Source: Bacteroidales bacterium (GTDB lineage: Bacteria > Bacteroidota > Bacteroidia > Bacteroidales > UBA932). Taken from it: DNA of 64,000 bases. Numbering within the stretch: the stretch's first letter is position 1; every line of letters starts with the position of its first letter. Both the position numbers and the translations under genes were made by a program. The notes beneath the pieces are model-generated. The model did no database searches and was not told the origin of the DNA. It saw nothing but the letters and a program-made list of their open reading frames with translations. The stretch covers positions 1 through 64,000 of the forward strand of contig JAFZVQ010000003.1 of the NCBI GenBank assembly GCA_017617715.1. The letters run 5' to 3'. This document shows, one piece after another, positions 44,033-52,846 of this stretch.

Positions 44033-46531
44033 TTAATTCCTGAAGAGGCTCACAAGTGTAGCGACCATAGTGGTGATGGATGCTGCAGACGTACCGATAC
44101 CCAGCCACTCACCTGTGGTCAGCTTATCCTTGTCGGAGCGCCCCGGAACCACGATTTCGCAACCGGGTTCAAGTCTTGCGCCTGAGCCCACTGCCACGGT
44201 GCCGTTCATGTAGATGACATAAGTCTTGGCGCGACGGGCCTTCGTGCTGTAGCCGCCGGACTGGCGGACGTAGTAGCGGATAGGCTTACCGGAAATGTAG
44301 TGCACCGTGTTGGGATAGAGAACCTCACCCTGCACACGCACGGTGGAAGCCACCTCCGGGATGATGAGTTCGTCGCCGTCGCGGAGCACGATATCGTAGT
44401 CGGATCCGGGATGCTCAAGGGCCTTGTCCAGTTCAAGACCGACGGTGTAGATTTCAGAGACCTTGAGCTTGTTGACATCCAGGGTATCCTTTCCGGAGAC
44501 GGTCTGGGTCACGATTCGGGCCATTGCATTACGCACATTCCGCTCATACTGGTTGATCTTGCGCTTGAGCATGGCGCCGTGGACATTGCCGTTGGGGGTG
44601 GCGCCGCCGGCACGCTTCATCAGGTCGGACACGCGCTCATTGTTGGCTACCAGGGAATACTGGCCGGGGAAGGTCACCTCACCGGTGACGGTGACGTTGC
44701 GCTGCTCGATGTAGGTAGGACTGCGGCGCACCGACACAACGTCGTTGGGGCGGAGCACGAAGCCTCCGTCGCCCTCGTCAATAAGGCCGTCCTTGATTGA
44801 TACGGAGAAGACCTGGGCAAGGGTGTCGCTGGCTGCGGTGCTGGAGGAGATGTCGATACGGCGGGCAATATCCACCTTGGCGGAAGATGCGCCCTCCACA
44901 AGGCCACCGGCAATCAGGATGATATCTTCAACGGTCGTGTTGTCGGCATACTGGTACTTGCCCGGGTTGGCCACATAACCGGTCACGACTATGTCGCCCT
45001 TGGGCTCTATCTCATTGATATTTGAAACTATGAGCACATCGCCCCGCTGCAGGAGGATATCGTCCGCGGTGCCTTCCAGCACGCCCTTGAGGGGCACGGG
45101 CAGCAGTTCGATGGAGCGGTCCGGCTTCTCACGGACTATCTGGGCACGGTTCAGGAAAGCATCCTCAAGCACTCCGCCCGCATGGGCCACCAGCTGGCCT
45201 ACGGTCTTGATGTCGCCGCCTATCTCAAATTTGCCGGGACGATATACGGCACCCTTGACCTCCACACGGTTCGAGAACACCTCCACTTCGCTGCCGCTCA
45301 CCAGCACGGCGTCGCCGTCGGAAAGGGCGAAAGTGTCGAACTTATCAGACGACACGGTGTACATGCTGTTGGTGCGTCCGTCGTTGCGTTCCACTCCGAC
45401 TTCCTCCTTATAGGCATTGCCGGAAAAACCGCCTGCGTATTTGATCAGGGCACCCACCGGCTCCCCTTCCTTCATCTCGTAGTACATGGGGCGCTTGATG
45501 GCGCCGGTCACGCTCACGAGCGCAGAATATGCGGGAACGATGATCACGTCGCCCTCGCGCAGAGGCACGTTCACATCCATCCTGCCGTTGAAAAGGTATT
45601 CGTAGATATCCACATCGGCGAAAGTCTCGCCGCCACGGACCACCTTCACGTTTCGCAGGGAGCCGACCGGGGTCACGCCGCCGGCGCGGTACAGGGCATT
45701 GAACAGATTGGTGAAGGAAGAAACCCTGTAGGTGCCGGGGGTCTCGACTTCCCCGAGCACGTTGACCTGTATGGAACGGAGGTTGCCGAGCACCAGGCTC
45801 ATTTTCGACGCCCCGCTCTTAAGGGACGAATATGCCTTCGAGAGGGCGGTCTTCACTTTGCCGTTGGCCTGCTTGACCGTGAGCCCGGACAGCTGGATAG
45901 GGCCGACCTGGGAAATGTTGATACGGCCTTCCGGGGAAATCTTCTGGGTAATGTTGGCTTCATTCAGGCCCCAGATGTCGATAATCACCTCATCGCCCGG
46001 GCCGAGCACATAATCCTCGGGGGTGGGCATGTTGAGATTGGGCTCAAACGAAAGGTTCTTGGCCGAAAACATCTTATGGCCGTAGATAATCTTTTCGCCT
46101 TCTTCGTCAATCAGGGGATTGACATCTTCCTCGGGAGTGTCCTCAATCTCTTCCCCGTCGGCTTCCGCTGTGATTTTCTTCACCTTACGGTTGAGTGAAC
46201 CGTCGGAGACATTTGTAGCGGAAGATGATTCCTCCTCATTTTCCGCGACGTTCTTACGCTCCTTTGTCGTGGTGCCGAGCTTGTTGGACGGCAGGACATT
46301 GGTGTCGGCCATGTTGAGGTTGCCGCTCTTGTAGGCCTTGAGAAGACGCTGGAGCTGGGAAGTGGTCACACCTTTGGCCATCAGTTCGGTGCCTATCTGG
46401 CGCTCGGTCTTGCCTGCGGCAATTCCTTCGGTGATGTAGGTGATGATCTGCTCGTCAGACATCTGGGCAAAAGCTTGCTGAGCCCCCAGGGTGAGGAAGG
46501 CGATCAGCAGGAACAGTAGTTTTTTACGCAT
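44033..46531 (-). CDS. wza: Wza-like polysaccharide export protein with several SLBB domains
   Basis: 832 residues from MRKKLL at 46531, which gives a signal peptide (ends AFAQ); 12 codons of open frame upstream were dropped. A polysaccharide export (Poly_export) domain lies near 170-260 (YVLGPGDEVIIDIWGLNEANITQKI), then about five or six SLBB repeats (VLGEVETPGTYRVSSFTNLFNALYRAGGV and similar), and a C-terminal hydrophobic helix. It is longer than E. coli Wza (about 380), as is usual in Bacteroidetes. No lipobox is seen. Confidence 0.9.
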   Translation of the reverse strand: MRKKLLFLLIAFLTLGAQQAFAQMSDEQIITYITEGIAAGKTERQIGTELMAKGVTTSQLQRLLKAYKSGNLNMADTNVLPSNKLGTTTKERKNVAENEEESSSATNVSDGSLNRKVKKITAEADGEEIEDTPEEDVNPLIDEEGEKIIYGHKMFSAKNLSFEPNLNMPTPEDYVLGPGDEVIIDIWGLNEANITQKISPEGRINISQVGPIQLSGLTVKQANGKVKTALSKAYSSLKSGASKMSLVLGNLRSIQVNVLGEVETPGTYRVSSFTNLFNALYRAGGVTPVGSLRNVKVVRGGETFADVDIYEYLFNGRMDVNVPLREGDVIIVPAYSALVSVTGAIKRPMYYEMKEGEPVGALIKYAGGFSGNAYKEEVGVERNDGRTNSMYTVSSDKFDTFALSDGDAVLVSGSEVEVFSNRVEVKGAVYRPGKFEIGGDIKTVGQLVAHAGGVLEDAFLNRAQIVREKPDRSIELLPVPLKGVLEGTADDILLQRGDVLIVSNINEIEPKGDIVVTGYVANPGKYQYADNTTVEDIILIAGGLVEGASSAKVDIARRIDISSSTAASDTLAQVFSVSIKDGLIDEGDGGFVLRPNDVVSVRRSPTYIEQRNVTVTGEVTFPGQYSLVANNERVSDLMKRAGGATPNGNVHGAMLKRKINQYERNVRNAMARIVTQTVSGKDTLDVNKLKVSEIYTVGLELDKALEHPGSDYDIVLRDGDELIIPEVASTVRVQGEVLYPNTVHYISGKPIRYYVRQSGGYSTKARRAKTYVIYMNGTVAVGSGARLEPGCEIVVPGRSDKDKLTTGEWLGIGTSAASITTMVATLVSLFRN

Positions 46532-46551
46532 ATCGTGTTGATTTATTATAC

Positions 46552-46589
46552 AAAAAAAGCCTGCCACGGACTAAGGAATCTGGTGCAGG
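46552..46589 (-). terminator. Possible attenuator between the phosphatase gene and wza
   Basis: Minus strand: CCTGCAC pairs with GTG-G-CAGG (one bulged G) across a 15-base loop containing the phosphatase stop codon, then a run of seven T (complement of 46552-46558). This looks like an intrinsic terminator, yet 20 operon genes follow and no clear new -7 box lies before wza. Partial termination is the likely meaning. Confidence 0.45.
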
Positions 46590-47260
46590 ATAGTTTTCTT
46601 GATGTCCGCTTTGAGAAGGTGCTCCAGCGACGAGAGCCTGTGGAGGTCGGTCCCGCTGCAGTTGTACATACCCGCTTCAAGCAGATGCTCGGCCCTGACT
46701 TTGGCTTCAGGGCCATAGGCGCCCGTCAGCGAGGGGATGTTGAGCTGGAACTCAATATCCATACCCTTGAGTTGCTCATAACGCTTCTTGTCCATGTACA
46801 TGTACCTCTCCGGGTGGGCAAGCACGGGGAAAAAGCCCTTTGACTTGATGGTGTTCAGGGTGTTGTCCATATCGAAGGGAGGACTGAAGTACGAGGTCTC
46901 GACCAGGAGGCGCTTGTCCGACAGGGGAAGCAGGTCTCCAGCCTCGAGGCGCTCGTCGAAAAGGCCGTCCAGCATATTTTCGGAAGCGAGGTGGAGGATC
47001 AGGGAGCCCTTATAGGCCATTGTCAGCTCAGTGAAGCGCTGCTTCAACGCGGCAGTACGGTTGGGAATGTCTTCCATGATGTGGGGAGTCAGCCAGACTT
47101 CCCTCACGCCTATCTCCTCATACATTGCCAGGGCGGCCAGTGAATCTTCCATCTCCTGAAAACCGTCGTCCACTCCGGGAAGGACGTGGCAGTGCCACTC
47201 GGTGCGGCCCCGGAAAATACCGGACGCGGAAACCTTCATGCTGCGATTGAATAAACCCAT
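46571..47260 (-). CDS. CpsB/YwqE-type PHP tyrosine phosphatase
   Basis: 229 residues from the ATG at 47260; the longer open frame runs back through the promoter into ffh and was rejected. PHP metal site: His23-x-His25 in EWHCHVLPGVDDG, then LTPHIMED, LAHPERY and CSGTDLH. In Gram-positives CpsB removes phosphate from the capsule tyrosine kinase; Bacteroidetes capsule loci often open with it. No BY-kinase partner is present in this window. It is the first gene of the operon, preceded by a good -7 box. Confidence 0.87.
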   Translation of the reverse strand: MGLFNRSMKVSASGIFRGRTEWHCHVLPGVDDGFQEMEDSLAALAMYEEIGVREVWLTPHIMEDIPNRTAALKQRFTELTMAYKGSLILHLASENMLDGLFDERLEAGDLLPLSDKRLLVETSYFSPPFDMDNTLNTIKSKGFFPVLAHPERYMYMDKKRYEQLKGMDIEFQLNIPSLTGAYGPEAKVRAEHLLEAGMYNCSGTDLHRLSSLEHLLKADIKKTILHQIP

Positions 47261-47282
47261 TTCCGTATATTTTTGTAATTGA

Positions 47283-47290
47283 CAAATATA
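47283..47290 (-). promoter_or_regulatory. -7 box of the polysaccharide operon
   Basis: Minus strand TATATTTG fits TAnnTTTG, 22 bases before the phosphatase ATG and inside the 50-base gap after ffh. The -33 position is A/T-rich without a clear TTTG. It is the only strong box I found for the 23.5-kb operon. Confidence 0.55.
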
Positions 47291-47310
47291 CAGAAAAAAA
47301 AAAAGATTTC

Positions 47311-48630
47311 CTAACGGAAACCTTTTAATCTCTGACGGAGCGATCCGTCCATTGCCATCTTCATCATTTTCCTGGTCTGTTCGAACTGTTTTATCAGTTT
47401 GTTCACATCGGCCAGCGATGTGCCGGAGCCTTTGGCAATACGCTGCCGCCGGGAGCCGTTGAGGCACTCCGGATGCTCCTTTTCGTATGGCGTCATGGAC
47501 TGGATAATGGCTTCGGTGGGCTTGAACGCATCGTCCGGGATATCCACATCTTTGAGGGCCTTGTCCATTCCCGGGAGCATACCCGCGAGATCCTTCACGT
47601 TACCCATCTTCTGGACCTGCTTCAGCTGCTCATAGAAATCATTAATAGTAAACTGGTTACGCGCTATCTTCTTATGCAGCTCTCTAGCCTGTTTCTCATC
47701 GAACTGCTCCTGGGCCTTTTCCACCAGGGACACGACGTCGCCCATGCCGAGTATACGGTCGGCCACACGGGCCGGATAGAAGATATCCAGAGCCTCCATC
47801 TTCTCGCCCGTGCTGACGAACTTGATGGGCTTGCCCGTCACGGCCTTGATGGAAAGTGCGGCGCCTCCACGGGTGTCGCCGTCCATCTTGGTCAGGACCA
47901 CGCCGTCGTAGTCGATAGCTTCGTTGAACGCCTTGGCGCTCTCCACCGCATCCTGGCCGGTCATGGCATCCACCACGAAGAGGGTCTCGTCGGGATTCAG
48001 GGCGGAATGGAGCAGGGAGATTTCATCCATCAGCTCCTTGTCCACGACAAGGCGGCCTGCGGTATCCACGACCACCACGTTGCAGCCTTCAGTCCGGGCC
48101 CGGGCCACGGCGTCACGGGCCACCTTCACCGGATCCTTCTCCCCTTCTTCGCTGTACACAGGCACGCCTACCTGCTCGCCCAGGGTCTTGAGCTGCTCGA
48201 TGGCGGCCGGGCGGAAAGTGTCGCATGCGGCAAGCAGCACCTTACGGCCTTTCTTGCTCTTGAGGTGCAGGGCCAGCTTTCCGGAAAAAGTGGTCTTGCC
48301 GGAGCCGTTGAGGCCGGCCACCAGCACCACTGCCGGACTGCCTTTGATATTGATTTCGGCATGCTCCGAGCCCATGAAATCGGCCAGTTCGTCATGGACG
48401 ATCTTGACCATCATCTGCTGGGGCTTGACCGCCGTTAACACGTTGGAACCTATGGCTTTCTGCTTCACCCGGTCGCAGAATTCCTTCGCCACCTTGTAGC
48501 TCACGTCGGCATCCAGCAATGCCCTGCGGATTTCCTTGAGGGTTTCCGCTATATTAATCTCGCTTATCTTACCTTCGCCCTTCAGTATCTTGAAGGATCG
48601 TTCCAGTCTGTCGGAAAGATTTTCAAACAT
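47311..48630 (-). CDS. ffh: Signal recognition particle protein Ffh
   Basis: 439 residues. Binds signal sequences of nascent membrane proteins and hands them to FtsY. N domain 1-about 85; G domain with G1 GLNGSGKTT at 106-114, DTFRPAA, DTAGR, TKMDGDTRGG and GEKMEALDIF; methionine-rich M domain from about 330 (QKMGNVKDLAGMLPGM, then the GSRRQRIAKGSG hinge). Full length. A -7 box TAAATTTG lies 20 bases before the ATG. Confidence 0.97.
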   Translation of the reverse strand: MFENLSDRLERSFKILKGEGKISEINIAETLKEIRRALLDADVSYKVAKEFCDRVKQKAIGSNVLTAVKPQQMMVKIVHDELADFMGSEHAEINIKGSPAVVLVAGLNGSGKTTFSGKLALHLKSKKGRKVLLAACDTFRPAAIEQLKTLGEQVGVPVYSEEGEKDPVKVARDAVARARTEGCNVVVVDTAGRLVVDKELMDEISLLHSALNPDETLFVVDAMTGQDAVESAKAFNEAIDYDGVVLTKMDGDTRGGAALSIKAVTGKPIKFVSTGEKMEALDIFYPARVADRILGMGDVVSLVEKAQEQFDEKQARELHKKIARNQFTINDFYEQLKQVQKMGNVKDLAGMLPGMDKALKDVDIPDDAFKPTEAIIQSMTPYEKEHPECLNGSRRQRIAKGSGTSLADVNKLIKQFEQTRKMMKMAMDGSLRQRLKGFR

Positions 48631-48649
48631 AAATCAAATTTTTAATCGC

Positions 48650-48657
48650 CAAATTTA
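48650..48657 (-). promoter_or_regulatory. -7 box of ffh
   Basis: Minus strand TAAATTTG fits TAnnTTTG, 19 bases before the ffh ATG at 48630. Its last base is shared with the ATG of the divergent AraC-type gene. Confidence 0.55.
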
Positions 48658-49082
48658 TGAAAAAAAACACTATTTACTGGCAACTCATGGGCAAAATAAG
48701 CGCATTTTTCTTGCGTAAGATTGCCTGTGCGCCCAACACTAAAACAATCAGCCCGGTCAGCGACCAGATCTCGGCAAGGATAAGCCAGTGGGTTATCGAC
48801 AAAAAATGGGCGGAAAACCTCACGATGAAAGAAGTCGCGGACTCCCTTGGAATCTCCCGAGAAGAACTGGGCGTTTACTCATGGGCCTTATGGGGCATGA
48901 ATTTCCTTCAGTGGAGGAAAAAGACCAGAATTGAAGAGGCCAAAAGACTCCTGCTTGAACACCGCGACACGCCGACCAGCCTCATAGGAGAGCAGGTCGG
49001 CATAAGCGACAAGAGCAATTTCAGGAAGCAGTTCAAGGAAACAGCAGGCTGCACTCCTGCGGAATGGAGGTTAAAAAACTAG
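48657..49082 (+). CDS. Small AraC-type DNA-binding protein
   Basis: 141 residues. The C-terminal 100 residues are an AraC/XylS double helix-turn-helix: LTMKEVADSLGISREELGVYSWALWGMNFLQW, then SLIGEQVGISDKSNFRKQFKETAGCTPAEWR, the conserved end. There is no ligand-binding domain. The start is uncertain: ATG 48657 touches the ffh -7 box, and ATG 48687 (MGKISAFF) would leave 131 residues. Target unknown. It converges on the 5'-nucleotidase gene, whose 3' end it overlaps by 12 bases. Confidence 0.75.
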   Translation: MKKNTIYWQLMGKISAFFLRKIACAPNTKTISPVSDQISARISQWVIDKKWAENLTMKEVADSLGISREELGVYSWALWGMNFLQWRKKTRIEEAKRLLLEHRDTPTSLIGEQVGISDKSNFRKQFKETAGCTPAEWRLKN

Positions 49083-50783
49083 CTCCATATCCTGTTTCAT
49101 CAATGGATCCACGACAGACTCAGGGACGAAACGCCAGGCTCCGAGGACCGAACGGCAGCCTGTCAGGCCGGGGCCCACCGTGCCATGTTCCTGAATGAAA
49201 TCATAAATGAGATTCCGTATTTCAGGGTAACGGGCGACGACCCTTGAAGAAAGCTCATCCTGCGGAATCCCAGCACCTTCAGTGAGCAGGGAGCCTCCCC
49301 CGTTGGCGCGGTATGAAGTCATGGCCACGGTGTACTCTCCCTCCATGTTGAAAGCCGAGCCGTCAGCAAGGGATTCTATGGACACGCGCGAGCCGGCGGG
49401 CCTGGTCACATCCACGGTGTAGTTGATGCCGGCCGCCGAATCGAAATTGTAGCTGCGGTGCACGAAGGACCACCTTTTGGCTCCCGTCCTGGGATCCGGA
49501 GCGTTGGCAATATTCAGCACATGTTCGCCCGGAGTGCATATCCAGTGGTCATAGGAATACTCCAGCAGATTCAGAATTTCGCGCCCTTTCAGTTTCAGCA
49601 CAAACAGCTGGTTTTCATAGGGATAGATGGTGAACATATCGTTGAACACCAGCCTTCCGGCGGGTACGTACCCATTGAAGGTAAGGGGTGCCGCAATGGA
49701 GATATTGGCGCCGGAAGCTCCGAGCTGTACGGTATGCAGCAGGTCTATGTAGCCGCACATCCCGGTGTAGGCTTCGCGCATGCGCAGGGGCGCCTCAAGC
49801 TCGCCTACCGGGCGCAGCGTGAAAGCCTTTACCGCCTGGAACTCGGGGTCGAACTTGCCGGACATCTCCTTGTCCACTTTGAACTTGTCGAGGCGCACCA
49901 CTTCGGCGTGGCGGGATTTCACTTTCCCGCACCGCCCGAAAGACAGCACGGCATGGCCGACATATCCGGCCCGGGCGCCGCCGTTCACAAGGCAGCAAGC
50001 GGGTTTTTCAATAGCGGCCGGACGATGGTCATGGGCGGTCACGAGCAGATCCACTCCTTTCAATTTGTTGAATATATCAAGTCCTTGGCTTTCAAGGGAT
50101 TTACCGTCGCCATCTCCAGTGCCGGAATGGATAGCCACGACCACGGCGTCGGGGCGTAAACGCTTACGCAGAGCATCCACCCGCCGCTGCACAAGGGGCA
50201 CCAGCGAGACATACGTCGCCCCCGACCAGAGCTCGGGAGACAGCCAGCCTGAAATGTTGGCATTGTTGAAACCGAGCACCAGCACCTTTCGGCCCCCTTT
50301 GCGCAGGAGGGCGTATTCAGGGTAGCAGGGAGTGCCGTCGTCCTTCATGGCGTTTCCCGCCAGCCAGGGTATGCCGTGGCCGCCTTCAAGTTCCCTGCGC
50401 ACACGGTCATAGACGGGATGCCCGGTCTCGATGTCGTGGTTGCCTATGACGCAGACGTCGTAACCCATATATGCCGCCATACGGGGCCAGACATGAGGCT
50501 CTGAGGTGGCCACGTAGTTATAATAATAGGACGCATTGTCGCCCTGGAGCACGTCTCCTGCATCAATCAGCACGACGTTTTCCGGGCCGACTGCCGCGCG
50601 CAGGCTGTCAACGTAATACTTTACGGACATAAGGCTCGTCTTCACCTTGCTTCCCACATAGGGACGGTCGAAATAGGAGCCATGGACATCGCCTGTGGTG
50701 ATTATGTGGAGCTCGCCGGGGCCGCCGGCAGAGAGAGATGCGGGCACCAGGAGCAGGGATGCCAGTAATATCTTTATGTTCAT
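49071..50783 (-). CDS. Periplasmic 5'-nucleotidase/cyclic phosphodiesterase
   Basis: 570 residues of the UshA/CpdB type. Signal peptide 1-19. Metallophosphatase core: TTGDVHGS, DAGDVLQGD, IGNHDIE, AIHSGTGDG and TAHDHRPA hold the metal ligands; the C-terminal 5-nucleotidase domain shows GASGANISIAAPLTFNG and YPYENQLFVLKLKG. It salvages extracellular nucleotides or cyclic phosphodiesters. It follows an outer-membrane protein gene with a 4-base overlap. Confidence 0.9.
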   Translation of the reverse strand: MNIKILLASLLLVPASLSAGGPGELHIITTGDVHGSYFDRPYVGSKVKTSLMSVKYYVDSLRAAVGPENVVLIDAGDVLQGDNASYYYNYVATSEPHVWPRMAAYMGYDVCVIGNHDIETGHPVYDRVRRELEGGHGIPWLAGNAMKDDGTPCYPEYALLRKGGRKVLVLGFNNANISGWLSPELWSGATYVSLVPLVQRRVDALRKRLRPDAVVVAIHSGTGDGDGKSLESQGLDIFNKLKGVDLLVTAHDHRPAAIEKPACCLVNGGARAGYVGHAVLSFGRCGKVKSRHAEVVRLDKFKVDKEMSGKFDPEFQAVKAFTLRPVGELEAPLRMREAYTGMCGYIDLLHTVQLGASGANISIAAPLTFNGYVPAGRLVFNDMFTIYPYENQLFVLKLKGREILNLLEYSYDHWICTPGEHVLNIANAPDPRTGAKRWSFVHRSYNFDSAAGINYTVDVTRPAGSRVSIESLADGSAFNMEGEYTVAMTSYRANGGGSLLTEGAGIPQDELSSRVVARYPEIRNLIYDFIQEHGTVGPGLTGCRSVLGAWRFVPESVVDPLMKQDMELVF

Positions 50784-51964
50784 AATGAAAATGCGTCGTA
50801 TGGTGAATAGTATCCCTTCCTCGGCTTTTTCGCCGTCGGATGCGGCCTGAGGGCATCCAGGTTCACACGTAATTCAACACCCTGCTGCCAGCCGCGGAAA
50901 ACGGGCGTGTCGAGCACTGCGGACGGCTCTCCAAAGTGGAATGAGAGCACTACGGACAACTTCATCCAGGGCAGGGCCCGGAACGACGGCTCATACTTGA
51001 CGCGGAAATAGTCCACCCAGCTGGGACGGTCGAAAAGGGTGTGGAAGCCCCTGTCGCCCACATATAGTTCGTCGTATGGCACGCCGTTGATGGAACCGGA
51101 ATAGAAGGGCATCAGGTCGTCGCCGTAGTAGAAATAATTGTCGAGGGCGAAACCCCATTTGCCGAATATCTGCCTGGAATAGAGGCCCATGGGAAACACG
51201 GGCGGATTGCCGGTCTGACGGTCGCACTGATATGTGAAAATGCCTCCCAGATCCAGCCTCAGCTCGTCCAGGAAGGAGAAAGGCTCCCACTCGAGCCAGG
51301 GGTTAAGCATGTGGTTGTCAATCACATTGGGGCATATAGGCGAGCAGGCGTAGTGGTAGAACGATCCCGTCCAGCAGAAACTGAAATCTCCGGCGAAATT
51401 CCATGATCCGGCGCTCACGACCCGGAAGCGCTCCCGCCGGTAGGGATTATCCTTGTCGCCGAGCATTCCGGGCCAGTCGAGGCCAAGCTCCGCGAAGATA
51501 TGCTTGTTCCTGTATTTGAAGAACATGCCTTCGAGGTTGTTGTTGTAGAAAATGTAGTCGTCGTCGAAATACGGACCCACCTCGTCGCCTTCGGGGAAGG
51601 TGTTGGGGAAGCATCCTGCAATGGCCTCGAAACGGCCGCCGTTACCGAGCAGTGCCTCCACGTTGTAGTAGAATATGATTTCCTGGAAAAGATCAAGGTT
51701 CTGCTTGCCCTCACCCATGTCCTTAAGCACGTCCACGCCCACCCTCAGCCGGTGGAACACGCTGCTGTTCTGCTTCATCAGAAGGCCGATTTCCGGCGTC
51801 AGGCGGGCGGCATGGAGGGTATATGAATCATCGTAGACATTATGCGAACGGTCATACTCGTAGTTCCGGAACAGGTAGTCGAAATTCACGTTCCAGTCCA
51901 GCTTCTGGGCCCCGGCAAGCAAGGAGCAGGAAAGCAGGAATAATGCGGCGGCTATTTTTTTCAT
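50780..51964 (-). CDS. Predicted outer-membrane beta-barrel protein, unknown function
   Basis: 394 residues from MKKIAA at 51964, where a signal peptide (ends AGAQ) begins; 21 codons of open frame upstream cross the promoter and were dropped. Aromatic-rich alternating strands throughout (KYRNKHIFAELGLDW, FSFCWTGSFYHYA) and a barrel-like C-terminal half suggest an outer-membrane barrel. I do not recognise the family. Its ATGA overlap with the 5'-nucleotidase suggests a shared task, perhaps nucleotide uptake. Confidence 0.65.
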   Translation of the reverse strand: MKKIAAALFLLSCSLLAGAQKLDWNVNFDYLFRNYEYDRSHNVYDDSYTLHAARLTPEIGLLMKQNSSVFHRLRVGVDVLKDMGEGKQNLDLFQEIIFYYNVEALLGNGGRFEAIAGCFPNTFPEGDEVGPYFDDDYIFYNNNLEGMFFKYRNKHIFAELGLDWPGMLGDKDNPYRRERFRVVSAGSWNFAGDFSFCWTGSFYHYACSPICPNVIDNHMLNPWLEWEPFSFLDELRLDLGGIFTYQCDRQTGNPPVFPMGLYSRQIFGKWGFALDNYFYYGDDLMPFYSGSINGVPYDELYVGDRGFHTLFDRPSWVDYFRVKYEPSFRALPWMKLSVVLSFHFGEPSAVLDTPVFRGWQQGVELRVNLDALRPHPTAKKPRKGYYSPYDAFSL

Positions 51965-51971
51965 ATCACGA

Positions 51972-51979
51972 CAAAAATA
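51972..51979 (-). promoter_or_regulatory. -7 box of the outer-membrane protein/nucleotidase operon
   Basis: Minus strand TATTTTTG, 7 bases before the ATG at 51964. It forms one arm of a 17-bp palindrome with the plus-strand box at 51981-51988. Confidence 0.5.
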
Positions 51980-51980
51980 G

Positions 51981-51988
51981 TATTTTTG
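51981..51988 (+). promoter_or_regulatory. -7 box of the GSCFA gene
   Basis: Plus strand TATTTTTG fits TAnnTTTG, 8 bases before the ATG at 51997. One base separates it from the mirror-image box of the divergent operon. Confidence 0.5.
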
Positions 51989-51996
51989 CAGAAGAA

Positions 51997-52839
51997 ATGA
52001 AACTCTGGACCAAAGTAGTTTTCCCAAGGCTCGAAAAGCCTTTCCTCCTGGGCGACCGTATCATGCTGCTCGGGAGTTGCTTCGCAGATTCAATAGGCGC
52101 GAAAATGGAAGCCGCAGGATTCCGGGTGTGCGTGAATCCGTTCGGGACGCTGTATAATCCCGCATCGCTCTCCAGTGCCGTCGCCCGCCTGGACGCCGAC
52201 ACCCTTTTCGGGCCGGCCGACTGCGTGGAGATGGGCGCCGGGGCGGGCAGGATATGCTCCTTCGAGCACCACACTTCCTTTGCGAGGGAAAGCGGGGAAG
52301 CCTTCCTGGAGCACGCCAACGCCAGGCTTCAGGAGGCGCGCGCCTTCTGGAAGGATTGCAACCGGGTTATCCTGACATTGGGCACGTCTTTCATCTGGTG
52401 CCACGGCGGCAAGCCCGTATCCAACTGCCTGAAACGCCCTGCAGGCGAGTTCACGCGCAGTATGCTCACAGCGGAAGAATCCTCCTCCCTGCTGCAGTCC
52501 ATCATTTCCGCCCACCCCGAAAAGAGTTTCATGCTCACCGTCTCGCCTATCCGGCACCTTGGCGACGGGGCCCATTCCAACGCCGTGAGCAAGGCCCGCC
52601 TGCTGCTTGCCGCCGACGCCTGCCGGGAAGCCGCCTACTTCCCCGCTTTCGAGATACTCAACGACGAGCTTCGCGACTACCGTTTCTATGCCGACGACCT
52701 TGTCCACCCCTCGCAGCAGGCCGTGGACTACATCTGGGAGCGCTTCCTCGAAGGCTGCACCGACCCGTCGGAGGCTGAGGCGATTTCCGAAAACGAAAAA
52801 GCGGCGCGCCGCAAAGCGCACCGCCGGATATTAGAGTAA
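51997..52839 (+). CDS. GSCFA-domain protein
   Basis: 280 residues from MKLWTK at 51997, directly after the -7 box; the open frame further upstream runs through the divergent gene and was rejected. The family signature is LLGSCFADSIGAKM near 27-40, followed by NPFGTLYNPASLS and LTLGTSFIW; C-terminal DLVHPSQQAVDYIWERF. SGNH-like hydrolase fold, with the Ser in GSCFA and the His in DLVHPS; substrate unknown. It converges with yebC. Confidence 0.85.
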   Translation: MKLWTKVVFPRLEKPFLLGDRIMLLGSCFADSIGAKMEAAGFRVCVNPFGTLYNPASLSSAVARLDADTLFGPADCVEMGAGAGRICSFEHHTSFARESGEAFLEHANARLQEARAFWKDCNRVILTLGTSFIWCHGGKPVSNCLKRPAGEFTRSMLTAEESSSLLQSIISAHPEKSFMLTVSPIRHLGDGAHSNAVSKARLLLAADACREAAYFPAFEILNDELRDYRFYADDLVHPSQQAVDYIWERFLEGCTDPSEAEAISENEKAARRKAHRRILE

Positions 52840-52846
52840 TAAGGAT

